DNA of 64,000 nucleotides from Wuchereria bancrofti (taxonomy: Eukaryota > Nematoda > Chromadorea > Rhabditida > Onchocercidae): assembly GCA_005281725.1 (NCBI GenBank), contig SSBO01000001.1, forward strand, positions 11,099,776-11,163,775, written 5' to 3'. Position numbers and translations under genes: made by a program. Positions within the stretch are counted from its first letter, which is position 1; each line of letters opens with the position of its first letter. Positions 1 to 13,400 of the stretch are shown here, in pieces. The notes beneath the pieces are model-generated. The model had not been told where the DNA came from. It saw only the letters and a list, made by a program, of their open reading frames with translations, and did not search any database.

Positions 1-3000
1 GCTTCAAAATAACTACTGAAAAAGGAAAATTTTTTTCAAGACAAATAATTTCTTAAAGTAAAAAAAAAACAAAATGTACAAATGAATTTAAATCAAATAA
101 TTTTAGCAAAGAAAATTATGGGAACTATTTTATTTCATAAATGATAAATTATTCATTTGAAATTATAATCGTCGGAAAAAAAAAAAGAAGAAAAAGAAAA
201 ATAGAGACAAAACAGAAAATACTTTTTCATTAATGTTTTTTAAAGAGGAAAATTTTTTCCCAGCAAGGAAATTAAATGTTTGATGTGTTTCATTTTTTTT
301 TTTTTTTTTTGAAATCTGGAAGAGAGAGAGACCATGAATCCTTCCTGTTTATTCTTATTCGTCAATCAAATACTGTAATATTCCGGTTTCATCCCGGTAT
401 AGCTTGAAATCAAAAGAATATAATTATTTAATTTATTCATTTCTTTCTCTTCATTTGTACTAAAAACAATGAATAATAAATTTAAATTTAAATTTATTAC
501 ATTAAATGTTCATTATGATATCATCTTTTATTTTTCTAAAATATAATGAGTAAATTAATCAAGAAATGAGAAAAAAAGAAGTAATGAAAAAATTGAAGAT
601 AAATTTTCATTTTAGAATGAATTTTCTTTGTCAGTTCTTAAAACATTCAAGTTTGATATCAATGTGAATGTCATAATTTTCAAAATAATGATGAAAATTG
701 GTGATAACGTAATTAGTATTTTATCAACCATAGTTCAACAAAACATTTCTTAAAAATTAAAAAAGAAATAATTGCGTTAAGAGAAGTTTATTTTTTTTTT
801 TTTTGATTAATTACCCACTATGTTTTTAAAAATTGTCATAAAGAAGATTTGATAAAATTAATTGAAATAAAGTTATATCAATGATAATAATACTATATTA
901 AATGTAAAATAGAATTAATATACTTAATAATTATAATAACTATGTATTAATATACTTAAAACTTATGAACGTTATCTTCTTTTAATAGATCTTTTTCTAT
1001 TTTTATCAAATTTACTTAATTAATTCATTTTGATATAATTCGATCATTCAATTAAAATTATTGATGATGAATGCTATGAATATTTTTAATGTTAAAAAAT
1101 GAGAAAGATTAGTCATATTCTTTTTTTTTTTATTAACTGTAAAGAATAAACATAAAAAAAAAAATTTTTATACTATCAAAAATTGTTGACAAATACGATG
1201 CGACAAAACCGCAATTTTAGTAATAATAATGCATGTGAATTAATCATTATCATAATAATTTAATAAGAATCTGAAAAAAAAAAATAGAACCTTTTATACT
1301 ACTATATTGTTTATATCATTATCAGTTAATATCAGTAATATCAAAATGCTACTAAAAATTTGTTCCAAAAAAAAAATATCTTTAAATAAAATCTTTTTTT
1401 TTTCTTTTAAACAACAACGAATAGAAATTTACAGTCCTTTAATTTATAGTTCATTGATCTTTCAAAATCAGAAATTGTTGATTTTTGATGCTTTAAAGAT
1501 AGTTTAAAGAGACCAATGATGACACATTAATAGATAAAAAGGAAAAAGAAAAAAAAAAGTTTTAAAAAGAATTCCTACCAAAAATATCTGATAAATTTTG
1601 TAAATAAAATAAAATAAAAAAAAAAAAGTAAAATGTCTGATAAATTTCGTAAAGAATTCATATGAATTTGATTATGATATATTAATAATTATATGTTAGT
1701 TAGAAGAAATAATAATTAATAATTTTATAAATTATACGAGAAGAATTACGTGTTACATTAAGCATTCGCATTATTTACGATTACTTTTTTTTATTTTTCA
1801 TTTTATTCTATCGAATTTTGATGTAATCACTAGCATTAAAATGAAAAGCATTTTAAAAGATTTGAAAAATAATTTGACTGAGATTTCAATATCTGTAAAG
1901 ACGTCAACAACCTATTATTATAATAATTGATGTTTGAAAAAAAAAAAATTTTTTTCTCTACTTAAATTGAAAATTCCTATTTTTTTTTAGCAACTCAAAA
2001 ACTCAAAAAAAAAAAAAAAAAAAAAACATAATCAAAATGTAAATTATTTGTGTTGTAAAATTAAAATATCACTTTTTTAAAGCTTCCATTTGTTGTTTTC
2101 ATTTATTTCAAATCATTATTATATGCTAGCAATAAATTCTTATCTTTATCAAAGAGTTATGTGCAAAATCAAAGTTAAAAAATATTGGAAATGATAAATG
2201 AAAACTTTAAAATTGATATTTTAATTTGAAAAGAAGTTAATAAGTCAAATTATAGTTCCTATAATAATAATTTCTTAAAAAATCACGTGGAAAAATGAAA
2301 ATATTCTTGTTGAAAAATTAAATAATAAAGAAAAAAAACATAAATGTTAAGGAAGAATTCAAATTATTTTTCATTTGTAAAATTATCGATAAGTTCATTA
2401 ACAATAAGATAATGGGAGATGTCGATAACTTGCAAAATAAAATTACATTCAACTAAAAGTTAAAAAACAAAATTAAATTTACAAGATAATCAATATATCA
2501 ACCTTAATAATCAAAAATTATCAGTTGAAAATTATTTACTGATAATATTCTTTGCTGTATAATCGATGCTAACTAAATCTATAAATAATCAAATAAAACT
2601 TCACTTTTCTTATCTCACTGATACCATTAGATTATCACTACTGTCAATTTTGCTCATTTTTTCTCCATGTAATTAATTATAGATTATTAAAAAAAACACT
2701 ACAAAAAAAAAACTACAAAAAAAAAAAATAAAAATTTCTCAGATAATTAATCAATAATTTAACAATGATTAAATGACTACTTTTTTTTGTAGTTCAAATT
2801 TATAAATAGTTTTCCTCTCATTTGTTTTTTGTTTCCTTCTTTTTAATGAGATTAATTTCTAGGCTAATTAATTGCGCTGGTAAAGTTATACTAACATGTT
2901 TTCTTTTTTCTTTTTTTTATATTAAAGATTAATTGAAGAAGTAAGTTTGTAAAAAAAAAGAAATATAAATTTTTATTTGAAAATAATGAATAAAGTTTGC

Positions 3001-4779
3001 ATTTATAAGAGAAACAAAAAAGTAAATAATAAAGAAATGGTTGAAAGTTAGGCATTGAAAAGATTATAGCAACAGCAGCAGCAGCAGCTGTTATAGGCCT
3101 ATAATAATAATAACTTAAAGGCCTTAGAGATTTTCAATAAGAATCAAAATTTGCACATAAAATAAGCATTTGTAAAGGTAGAATAGAATTAGAGAGAAAT
3201 GCTATTAACAATTTAACTTTGTAAGAGATTGTCGCTAATAAATATGCTTGTTAGGTTAGTTAGTCACATGCCTATTCTCAGTTTCATTAAGTTTCAATCG
3301 ATTTTTCTTTTAGAATGAAATTTGTTATACTTTTTGAAAGTTTTTTTTTTTTGAAAAAAACAGGAAAAACGTATACATATATCAAAGTATAAGTTTTCTA
3401 TTATTTTATAAGTTATATTATATTTTGATATTTTGATTCAAAAATTTTTTTTTTTTTTTTATAAATTTCAGTTAAGAATAGGAGGAAAGATTAGTTTTAA
3501 ACTATTGCTTTATAGACGATAGTTTTATTAATTAATTATTATTAGAAATGGAAATGAATTTAGTTAAGTTTTTTTTTTCGTAATTTGAAAATGCTAAATA
3601 TTTCATTAATGAATTATAGTGTATTGAATTATAGCATAATATATTAAAAGTTGGAATGAATTGCATTTATAATTTAATATCATACCATTTTCTATCAATT
3701 AAATGAATAAATTTTCTTCCAATAATATTTAGTTAATTTAATTTTACGTAAAAAGCATATCATAGTGAAAAATGAATTATCAGAGAGAAAATATGATAAT
3801 GAATGATACAATGAAATAATTATAAAAGCAAAAAATTTCATTTACAAATAAATTTTCATACATTTCAAAAATTATAAAATAGAAAACAAAATTTATATCA
3901 AACCATAAATTGTTAACAAAAAAAAGCCATATGTTTTATTTCTTGCATAAATTAAAAGATATAATACATATTTCAAAATCATAAATTACTAATGAAAATG
4001 ACGTGTCAATATTTGCATAAATTGCTTAACATACAAATATTAGGAAAATCTCTCATTAATACTTTCTCATCAATTTTAAATGTAAAATTTTGCTATAATT
4101 TTTAAAAGCTATACTTTTAAATGAAAATTTCAATTTATTCGCCTTTGTAACTAAAAATGAAATAAATGATGCAACAAAAAAAAAAAAATCAAACTTTAAT
4201 TAAATTTCGTAAGAGAGAAAATTTCTCGTATAATTTTAATTCATCTGAAGAGAAATTGTTATCATTTTTGTTTAAATAATAATCACTGCTAGTTTTTTTT
4301 TTTTTTTTTTTTTTTTTTTGACTTCCTCAACAATATGAATGATTGAAATGATAAGAGAAAATGCTTCAATGATAAATTCTCATTCATTTTTGGCTATAAA
4401 TAATTTTTCCTATCTATTCTTTCTTTAGTAATACTGTTAAATTGCTGATAAGTGAAGTATAAAATTTATGATTAAAAGTTAATATTACATTAGTAATGAT
4501 GATAATTCAATCTAAATGAGTTAAGCAACAAATTTTATCAATTTTCCAAGAAGACTAAAGTAAGCCATATTCATTAATAGTCTTAGTCTCAAATCAATAT
4601 TTACAAGTAATCAATTAAACTTAGTTATTACTTTACTATCAGTCAAATATTTGTACCATATTTGATGTCATTTCTAAAAAACGAATAAAAGAAAAAAAAA
4701 AAAGAAGAAAAAAGAGAAGAAAACGAAAAATTGAAGAAAAAAAACGATTAATTTGTTCGTCGTTATTCATTGTCACTCC

Positions 4780-4838
4780 GTGTGTGTATGTGTGTATGTG
4801 TATGTGTATGTCTGTGCATGTGTATGTGTGTATGTGTC
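4780..4838. repeat. TG/TATG microsatellite
   Basis: An imperfect run of TGTG and TATG units with a few interruptions. It is a simple sequence repeat in non-coding DNA, with no gene on either side for about 2 kb. Confidence 0.85.
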
Positions 4839-6237
4839 TATCAATGTGTCTGTCAGTCTGTTTATCTGTTTGTGTTTACACACTTAGAAGAGAAAAATTG
4901 TAAACAAAAAGTCTGTCAATTATCTTTGTGAAACAAAAGCGAATGTTTAAACTTTTCTTGCAATGTATGTATGCATTTTGTTGAATATTTTAGTAGCAAA
5001 AAAAAAATTATAATTAATCAAAAATTTTCAAATGTTTTAAAAAAGGAAAATTTTTTAATTTTTGATTATCATTAAATCATAATTTAGCATTTATTTGATG
5101 AAATTTTAATTGCTATTCATTTTTGGAAAATCTTTTTAAAAAATTATTTGAAATTGTATTGTAAAATAACTCATTCATTTTATTTTCACTTTTTCTTTTT
5201 TTTTTTTTTGTTCATTTGCTTATTTTCATACTCAAATCATTAATGTCTCTTACCATTTGTCACATCCAAATAATCAATAAAAATGCAGGACATATCCATT
5301 TTAGCTCTCGAGTCTAAGACTCACATTTCACATCTTTTTCAATTCTTTTAATAAAATTAAAAAATTGATAAAATTTCATAAAAGAAATGAGGTTGTTTGC
5401 AGATTATGGCCATTAGTTTCTCAAAAAAAAAGAAAAAAAAAAATTCTGCAGACTTTTAAAGATTACACAAAAAGAGCGCTTTTGTGTGAAAATATTGATC
5501 AATGATCAGTGTCGGATGATAGATCTAATTACAAAGATGTCCGATCCGATTTTTCGTATCACAATGATTTTATCAATTTTTATTTTTCTTATATCTTCTC
5601 TACATACGATGAATACAATACAAGCAATCTTATGCATCAAAAATTTGAAAAATACAAATAAGCTAATCAATATGATCAAATAATCGATCGTATTCCGGAA
5701 AATATGAAATTGAAAAGCGAAAAATATAAATAAGTTAAACAGCAACATTTTATCGATTTATTGAGAACAAACAAATTGAACTTTGAAAGATGAAACCGCT
5801 AGGACAAGAAAATGCATCAAACGGTAAACATATAAATTGAATGTGATCAAAACGCAACAAACAAACTATTTAAGAAAAAATGATCAAAGATTGAAAAAGG
5901 AAAAAAAAAAAAAAAAAGAAAGAAAGAAACGAAAAGAGAACGATTGGAAGGCGTATTCAGTCCTTTTTTACACTAAAATTCTAGTCGAAAATTTTGATAT
6001 GGCAAAGAAGCTAATAGAGGAATGCATTTTATTAATTATACCATTTAAAAGAATACTTAATAACTTGAATTTGAAGAATTATTAAAGTAATGTGGTAGAT
6101 AAATTTAAGATACTTTCAATTCGAATAATCAAATATTGAATAATCTAATAAGAAGTGAGAAATAATTTTGTACATTTTTATTCATTAATATACCTAAACT
6201 ACTATGAATATATTTAACATATGGTTTGTTTTTTTCA

Positions 6238-6455
6238 TGATGCAATGATAATGATGATATCAATAATGATAATCACAATATTGCTAATGATAATAACAGC
6301 ATGAATAATGATAGTAACAATAAACAAATAATGGTAATAACAACATACATATATAATGATAATAACGATTTAGATAATGATGATGACGATATGAACAGTG
6401 ATAATGACGATGTGCATGATGATAATGAAAGAAAGAATAATGATAATAATGATAT
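6238..6455. repeat. GAT/AAT trinucleotide-rich repeat
   Basis: Degenerate GATAAT and GATGAT units run for about 200 bases and are followed by a long A-rich tract. The minus-strand open frame over this block (6370-6777) reads as low-complexity Phe/Ile and is a by-product of the repeat. Confidence 0.7.
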
Positions 6456-7390
6456 GGGCTAATTTGTAGACATACGCAAATTTATAAAAAAAAAAAGAAA
6501 AAAAATTATAAAAAAAATAAAATAAAAAAAATAAAAAAAAAAATAAAAAAAAAAAAAAAAAGAAAACGGTCCAAAATATCATTTTGAGCATATTGAAGAA
6601 AATAATTGGAAATGAAAAGTTTATTTCAAAAAGGCAACAAAGATAAGAAAAAAAAATTGGATAATAATTAAACTGAAATTGAGAAAAATAAGAAGAAATG
6701 ACTGAAAAGAAGGATTCAACAAATGACAAATGATATTTCATTGATTGAATTATGATAAAGTTAAGTCGACTAATCAATTAATGTAAATAAGCATTATAAA
6801 TTGAAAGAGAAATATTGTTTACTACAATTCAGGAAAAGCTAATTTCCTTTTGAGAAGTTTCCCTTGTGCTCAATATTAGTTTGTATGTTATGGAAAAATA
6901 ACTTTGTAGAAATGTTTATAATGTTTTATCCTTAATACTTCTTAGAGAGACCAAACACATATACACAATAATTCTAAAGAATGATATAAATTAATATTTA
7001 ATCCCAAATGTAAGTCATTACTAAAATTCCTCTTTGAGATAGCCATATAGCTAATCGAGGCCGCGTTAACTTCGCTCATTTTTGGTTCATGAATGGATTG
7101 TTGAGGTTATTTAAAATGATGTGATGGTGTATATTTCTTCGATGGGTTCAAAGATTGGTTTGCTATTTTCTTTAGGATGAGAATGTTATAGGAATGAATA
7201 GGAATATTTAGCAAATTTTACAAAAATTGAGCACAACTTATTCAAATGCTTTTTAATTTAAGGTGGTACAGGCTTAATTGTAATGATGAAGTTTAAAGTG
7301 ATGTAAGTGTTTTATTCACTTAGTTCGTAATTTATTGTTAATGAAAATTTTGACATAATTTATCTGTTTCAAGTACTTGATTCATTACTA

Positions 7391-9503
7391 ATGATGGAGC
7401 TATCGATGACGGAGGATGATAATAAATCGGCTGGACACAGTGAGCCGATTAGCGCTATCACTGTTTCGTTACATCCATTGGTCATAATGAATATATCGGA
7501 ACATGTGACTCGAATAAGCGCACAGCAGAATGATGGAAAACCTTTCGAGGTGAAATTATAAACTATTTACTATATTTCGGCAATTTATTATTCGACACTG
7601 TGTATAGGAATTACTTCAATGTTTTTCTTATCTAACGGTAATATGTTGAGGATTATTTTGGATACAGGTTTTTGGTGCAATACTTGGAAAGCAATCTGGA
7701 AGGCATGTTGAAATGATGAATAGTTTTGAAGTGAAATGGAGTGATGAAGGAAAAGGTTATGCGGTTATTGATGCAGATTTTCTTTCTACAAGGGAACAGC
7801 AATGTAAGGCCTTTTTATTTAGGCGACATCCATAAAATTTACAATGTTTCTGTCGTCTCCAGTTTTTATATTTGATCCCTTTGTGGATTTGAACAAGATT
7901 TTTATCGCTGAAGTTGTGTGTGCTTTATCTGCATCTTGTACTTTTAATGTGAACAAAGTATTTCAATTTTAAATTCTTCAGTAATTGGACTTTTTTTTGA
8001 TATATTTTTGGGTCTTTATTTCCAGATCAAGAAGTGTTCCAAGATTTGGATTATGTTGGTTGGTATACTATTGGAGGCACAACACCAACACAAGCAGATT
8101 GGGAGGTGCATCAGCAATTCTGCGTAACGCATGAGTCACCAATTATGGTGAAGCTTGATCCAAAAGCACCACCGGGCAACAAGGTATGAATGTTAGATTC
8201 CTGTTCACGTTTCTGAAATTTACTGCATTTAATAAGTTTTTTCCAAAATTCAGCTAGCTTTACGAATAACAGTTGTTGTCCTGTATTCATTCATATCTAT
8301 AGGAAGCTGCGAAGAAGGATCATACTTTGCTTAAGAAATTAAAATGAGTATTTATCTTTTTACAGTTACCAGTGGCAATCTATGAGTCTGTGTGCACTAC
8401 CGGCTTATCAACAAGCAGCCCAAGTTCAGCAGTATGGCATTCAGTTAACTGGTCATTAGCTAGTGAACAAGCCGAACGTATTGGAATCGAACACGTTGCT
8501 CAAATTTCAACTGTTTCAACTAATACTGTGTCTTCCACAAATAAACAAATTGCGGGACAGTTGGGTGCTATAAATATGCTGCAGTCACGGCTGGAACTTA
8601 TTTATGATTATTTAATAGTAAGAATAATTCTGATTGAAATGTGGCAATGCTCATTTTGAATAACATGTAGAAAAAGAAAGAGTGGTAGGGAAAATAATTC
8701 TTATGTTCAACTATTTTTCTAAAAATATCCGTTTTTTACTGCTGAAGCTATCGCATTACTGACTGTCGTTTGACATAGATCTCGTGCATTAAGCTTGCTT
8801 ACATTTTTTTGTGCGTAGTGTATATTTAGAATGGAAAAAACATATTTAATTCACTGCTGTTTCGTAAAGGTGGTCTCTAGAAAAGTAGGATTGCTGTAAA
8901 GAATTATATGGGCATTACTTCAGGCAGTTCGTAAGGGCGAATTACCACGTGATGAAGCTATTATACGTGAAGTCGCCCAGTTAGTGCGTCGAGTACCAGT
9001 TATGGGTTCGGACAAATTCTTACAGCAATATAAAAATGTGGGTTTCTCTGTCGATAAGGTTTAATAATTCATCACAGGAGCGTTCTATTCTTTTTTTTTT
9101 TTTTTTAAATCGTTAAAAAGTATTTAGTGACTCGGTTCTTGTACAATCTGGAGTAGATATTTTGACCATTTCAGCAATGTCTGGAAGTCAAAATGACTTC
9201 GCTTGTGGCAGTCCTTACAAAAACTTGTGGAACGCTTAATGATGTAAGTATCATTTTAAATTATTTTCAGCTTTACTTAAGGAAAAAATTAAGCATGCAT
9301 ATGAGGAAAGGGACGATTTATTCAAAAAGAACGAAATATGCATGAATCATAAGTTAAAGCGAAATTTTTGTTCAATTACATTTGTAGCTCCCTGAATATA
9401 ATTACTATTTCAGTTAGTAACGAAGATGAATGTGATGTCAGTGGAAAGGCAAACTTGGTTGCTTGCTTCTGGTAGACGTGCGCGTCCTTTTCCAGCTATG
9501 TGA
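7391..9503 (+). CDS. csn-6: COP9 signalosome subunit 6 (CSN6), 7 exons
   Basis: MPN-domain scaffold subunit of the COP9 signalosome, the complex that removes NEDD8 from cullins. Exons: 7391-7549, 7668-7803, 8026-8183, 8366-8617, 8924-9037, 9175-9243, 9414-9503. All junctions are GT-AG and phases match; the sum is 978 nt, or 325 aa, close to the usual length of about 327. The N-terminal MPN domain (about residues 21-150) includes ITVSLHPLVIMNISEH, VFGAILGKQ and YVGWYTIGG. Like known CSN6 it lacks the JAMM zinc residues (the position reads TTPTQADWEVHQQF), so it should be non-catalytic; the deneddylase is CSN5. The C-terminal half has EQAERIGIEHVAQIS and the helical segment INMLQSRLELIYDYL, both family hallmarks. 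The first ATG follows a CTGTTTCAAG acceptor-like site, a plausible trans-splice point. Exon 5 uses an unusual GTGGGT donor; reading through it gives an early stop. Confidence 0.93.
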
Positions 9504-10473
9504 TTTAGTTCTTTCAAGGCTTTCTTTTATTTTCTGTTAGAAATATAATAGTTTTTTTGCAACTTTGAGAATTTTTGATGGCAATATAGCATTAAAATTT
9601 TGTAGATTTAAAGGTGAAATTTCTGCAGCGTCTTCCTATTGCTTCTGTGTTCTAGTTTTGGAAAATAAAATGGGATTTCAGATCTACCTGTGCAGGAGAT
9701 CTGAAAGGAGGGCTGGATTTATTTGTTTGCTAAACAGTAACGTTAACCAGAGAAACCATTGCAGTTAATTGCAATAATTGAAAATATTAGTCTTACATTA
9801 CATCATTTTTGAAGTTAATCTCTTTTTCTAGCTGCTGTGGAATTATCAGACTACATAATATATTCGAATGACTCTTTCAATTATGATTTAAATCTTGTTT
9901 TTAATTAAATTGAGCCGTTAAAGTTTGGCGCTGCTATCAGCTTGCTCGTTTCATTGCATTATATTTGCAGAAAATTTTTCAATAATTTTGTTAACTTCGT
10001 ATCGTGTTTACATAACAGTGAATTTATTAGTGATGTCAAATTTGGAAAATCGGATAACTATGCTGCTTCAGTTAGCCGTCAATTGTATGTACCCTGTTGT
10101 TGATAAGTGTATATTGTTACTTTTTAACATTTTTTGTTATGAAGTTTTGTTTCTGATTGCTTTGTTACTAATAAACTGTTGGTTTATCAGCTAAGTTTCA
10201 TGTGAAATGGAATCTGTAAAATCATACTACTAAGATTGTTAAAGTCCCCTATTTATTATTCTCAAGTTCTCTTACGATAGATTTTGACTTTTAAGGATAC
10301 CGTAGTTTCTAGAATGTTTCTAAAGAATTGCTAATAATTCCTTCGAGGTGTTCTATTTGATATTAGTATAAGGTTAGTTTATTCATGAGATTCTCAGCGG
10401 GTTTGAAAACATGTGTATGTTTCTTGTCTGTCAAATGAAATGTAGTCTTTTCAGTTTTAATACTATAATTCCA
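9504..10473 (+). other. Interval between csn-6 and the peptidase gene (3' UTR / promoter)
   Basis: About 1 kb of sequence less A/T-rich than the distal intergenic DNA. Two short plus-strand open frames (9565-9768 and 9925-10194) begin with TTG or lack a splice context, and they do not extend either neighbouring gene. The block most likely holds the csn-6 3' UTR and the upstream region of the next gene. The spacing is too long for a typical nematode operon gap of about 100 bases. Confidence 0.5.
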
Positions 10474-10488
10474 GGGAGCAAACCAATA

Positions 10489-13400
10489 ATGTCGCGGACT
10501 GCTGTTTTAAGATCTTGTTCTTCCAGTTTACGAAATTCGTTAAGATATTTGCAGTTGGGTAATTCTGCTGCTCCCGAAAAGGTGTTTGATTTAAAAAATT
10601 TGTTCAGAGTTATTTATTCGTTATGTAGTGATTGACATCAACATATTGAAGAAAAGAAGAGGGAGCGAAAATAAACTTCTGATGCAATGAGCTATGTTTT
10701 ATAAACATAGTATTGAGCGTTTCAGAAGGTCTGAAGAAATTTTGAAAAATTATTAATCAATTTAGTAATGCTTAAATCATTTACTTAAGGGAATTTTTGG
10801 TGAGGAATTGCTGAAGCATCCATCTGGATTCAAATTACTCAATGAAAAAGTGAGGAAACGGTCCTTCGAATTGATTGATAAAGTAAAAAATTTTTTCAAT
10901 TATCGTTTGAAATTATGTCTCATATTCCCAGTATTGCTAAAGTATTTATTTCTTGTTATTCTCTCATAGCAACTGTTTCTCTATTTGTTTAAAGCATTTT
11001 GGATGGGGTTAAAGTGTTATTAGATTAACCACTGATAACTTAGTTACCATCTTAATGTATTGGTTTGACTGTTGGTACTGTTAGTCTTTTCTGAGTATTT
11101 TTGAACCATGATTTTGAAATAATAGTTGCTTTTCTGAAAAACTTCTTTTCTGTTGTTAATTGGAAAATATTCTTATAGATTGTTAGTCGAAAGTGTGATA
11201 AGAAAGTTGTTGAAGTTTTTGATGATTTGTCAAATGAAATATGTAGCGCTGCTGATTTGGTAAGTCTTGTTATTCACGTCGAAGTTCGATTTTTTTGTAT
11301 GAAATTTAATTTACAAATAAAATTTTATAGTTAAGATACTGAGATATTGGTTGTATTCTTATTTGACATGCAAAAGAATTTCGGCTGGTTGGGCCTGGTT
11401 TAGTTTACATCTATTTATATACAGAAATTTATAGATTGGTAACTAAAGAAAATGCCTACAAATGGCTGCATGATTCATTGATATATATATGCATAGTTGT
11501 TAAGAATAGGAATAGGTAGACAAGAACAGGTGAAAATAATGAAAGGATTGACATAAACATATTAGTTTTATCATTATGAATTTATTTCAGGCTGAATGCG
11601 TTCGAAATATGCATTCGATTAAAGAATTCAGTGTAGCAGCAGAAGAAAGTATGAAAGATTTCACCGAACTTGTGGAAAGGTATTACTATAATTTATTACA
11701 GAAAACTTATTTTTTCCCTATTTTTGAATTTTCTAATTCTTCTCCCTAGTTCTTTTGTTTGATTATCATAATTTCAATTTCATATTTTCAGTTTAAATAC
11801 CAGATCTGATTTGTACAAGGCATTGAAAGACTCATTAGAAGCAGAGAGTAGTTCTTTGACAGATGTTGATAAACGTACAGCTTTGTTATTCATCGATGAT
11901 TTTGAGCAAGCTGGTGTCAATCTACCTGATACTGAGGTAATGATGAATCTTAATACATAAAATTTCTTTGAAATCTGTATTGCATTAGGTCACTTTGACT
12001 ATGTAGTCATTTGATTTATATTTCTCTTAACTCTTTCTTATAGAATAAACTTTTTTTACAAAAGTTATATTCTTGATATGGGTAGAGTGCTCTGTTGAGT
12101 TCCTAATTTTACCATTATGATTGCAACAAAGATTTCCTAAATACCGTGGAACTTACTCTAGTTGATAAGATGATTTATATTGAAGTATCGCTCTGCGAAC
12201 AAATTCATTTTGCATGATGTATATATATTGTAATGAGTTAATAAATGCTGATTTAGAAATGTGAATACGTAAGACTTAGCAAGGAGATTTTTACGGTTGG
12301 TTCAGAATTTACGCATGGTGCCGAATTACCCGTTATGGTTGCACCATTTTATAGTAAAATGTATAGAGTGAAGCGACATCTCTATAGTCCGAATGCACTT
12401 GCAGTTAGTCGAAGCACCAGGCAATGGTCATATTCTACCTATTACTCATATAATGAGGAGCAAGTATGGTAATTCTCTCATTGCATTTGTTCTTTTTCAA
12501 ACAGATAGTCGTTAATGTTAGTTTCAGGATAATACATCACCTAATGATTCATAATTGCATCATCCTAAGTTTTTCCAGTTTTAACTCGACGTGACATATT
12601 CTGATCCTTTCCATTTCATTCACCATTTAATTGAATTCGTTGTAGTTTGAATTTCATGTTATCCATAATTTTTCATTTATGCGAAATGGAAATTTTTCAG
12701 GAGAAACGCTTACGCCATCTAATTACTTGTCGACATTTGTTGGCACAACTTACAGGATACCAATCATATGCTCATCGTGCTCAACAAGCTTCGTTGCTTG
12801 GTTCATATGAAAATGCTCACGGCTTCTTGATTGAAGTCATTAAAGTAAATCCATCTTATCATATAGGATGCTTGCTTGGAAATTTATCATTGATAAAAGG
12901 AAATTGCTGAATGATATTTCAAGTGCATAGTTTTATTGCTCTTGTGGCATTTTCTCAAAACATATGATGCATTTGTTTATTTGTTTAATTTAATGCGTTA
13001 AATTTTAATAATTAAATAAATTAAAATTAAAGATTTGTTCCGTTTGTATTGCAGTCATGTCAACCAGCAGCCGAACAGGAGTTAGCCGTATTGGCTGATG
13101 TTTTAGCTCAGGTGGAATCGAAACGAGAGCATCTATGCGAATCTGATTTAACATATCTTTGTATGCTGTATCGCGAGAATGCTTTTGGTCAATTGCAACA
13201 TCTTTCCAGGTAATATAAAGTTTAAAAATTTTTTGTCATTTTACTTATTGCTGACCATAATAGAGTAAAATAATTAAATAAATGAAAGAATTATCTTAAA
13301 CTTTCGAACGAATTCATTAAACGATATAATGGATTTGTGCAAGCAATTTATTAGAATTATGTAGAACATACATCTGGTAGTGTTTCACATTATTTTAAAT

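Larger units (their letters stand above)
1..7390. other. A/T-rich non-coding region upstream of CSN6
   Basis: No convincing gene is seen. The stretch is dominated by homopolymer A and T runs. It holds a TG/TATG simple repeat (4780-4838), a short CAG tract followed by the perfect palindrome TTATAGGCCTATAA (3069-3104), and AAT/GAT trinucleotide repeats (about 6238-6455). Between 5460 and 6085 (+) there are two weak open frames (5486-5683 and 5837-6085) of lysine-rich or hydrophobic low complexity. No consistent splice structure links them, so they are left uncalled. The last few hundred bases (about 7030-7390) are less A/T-rich and probably hold the promoter and 5' leader of the next gene. Confidence 0.5.

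Noticed and set aside
5506..6777. Open frames at 5506-5748 (-), 5837-6085 (+) and 6370-6777 (-)
   Set aside because: Low-complexity Lys, Phe or Ile runs in repeat-rich DNA, without splice sites or motifs.
9925..10194. Plus-strand hydrophobic open frame of 89 codons
   Set aside because: Begins with TTG, lies directly in the csn-6 3' flank and has no acceptor in frame; more likely 3' UTR.
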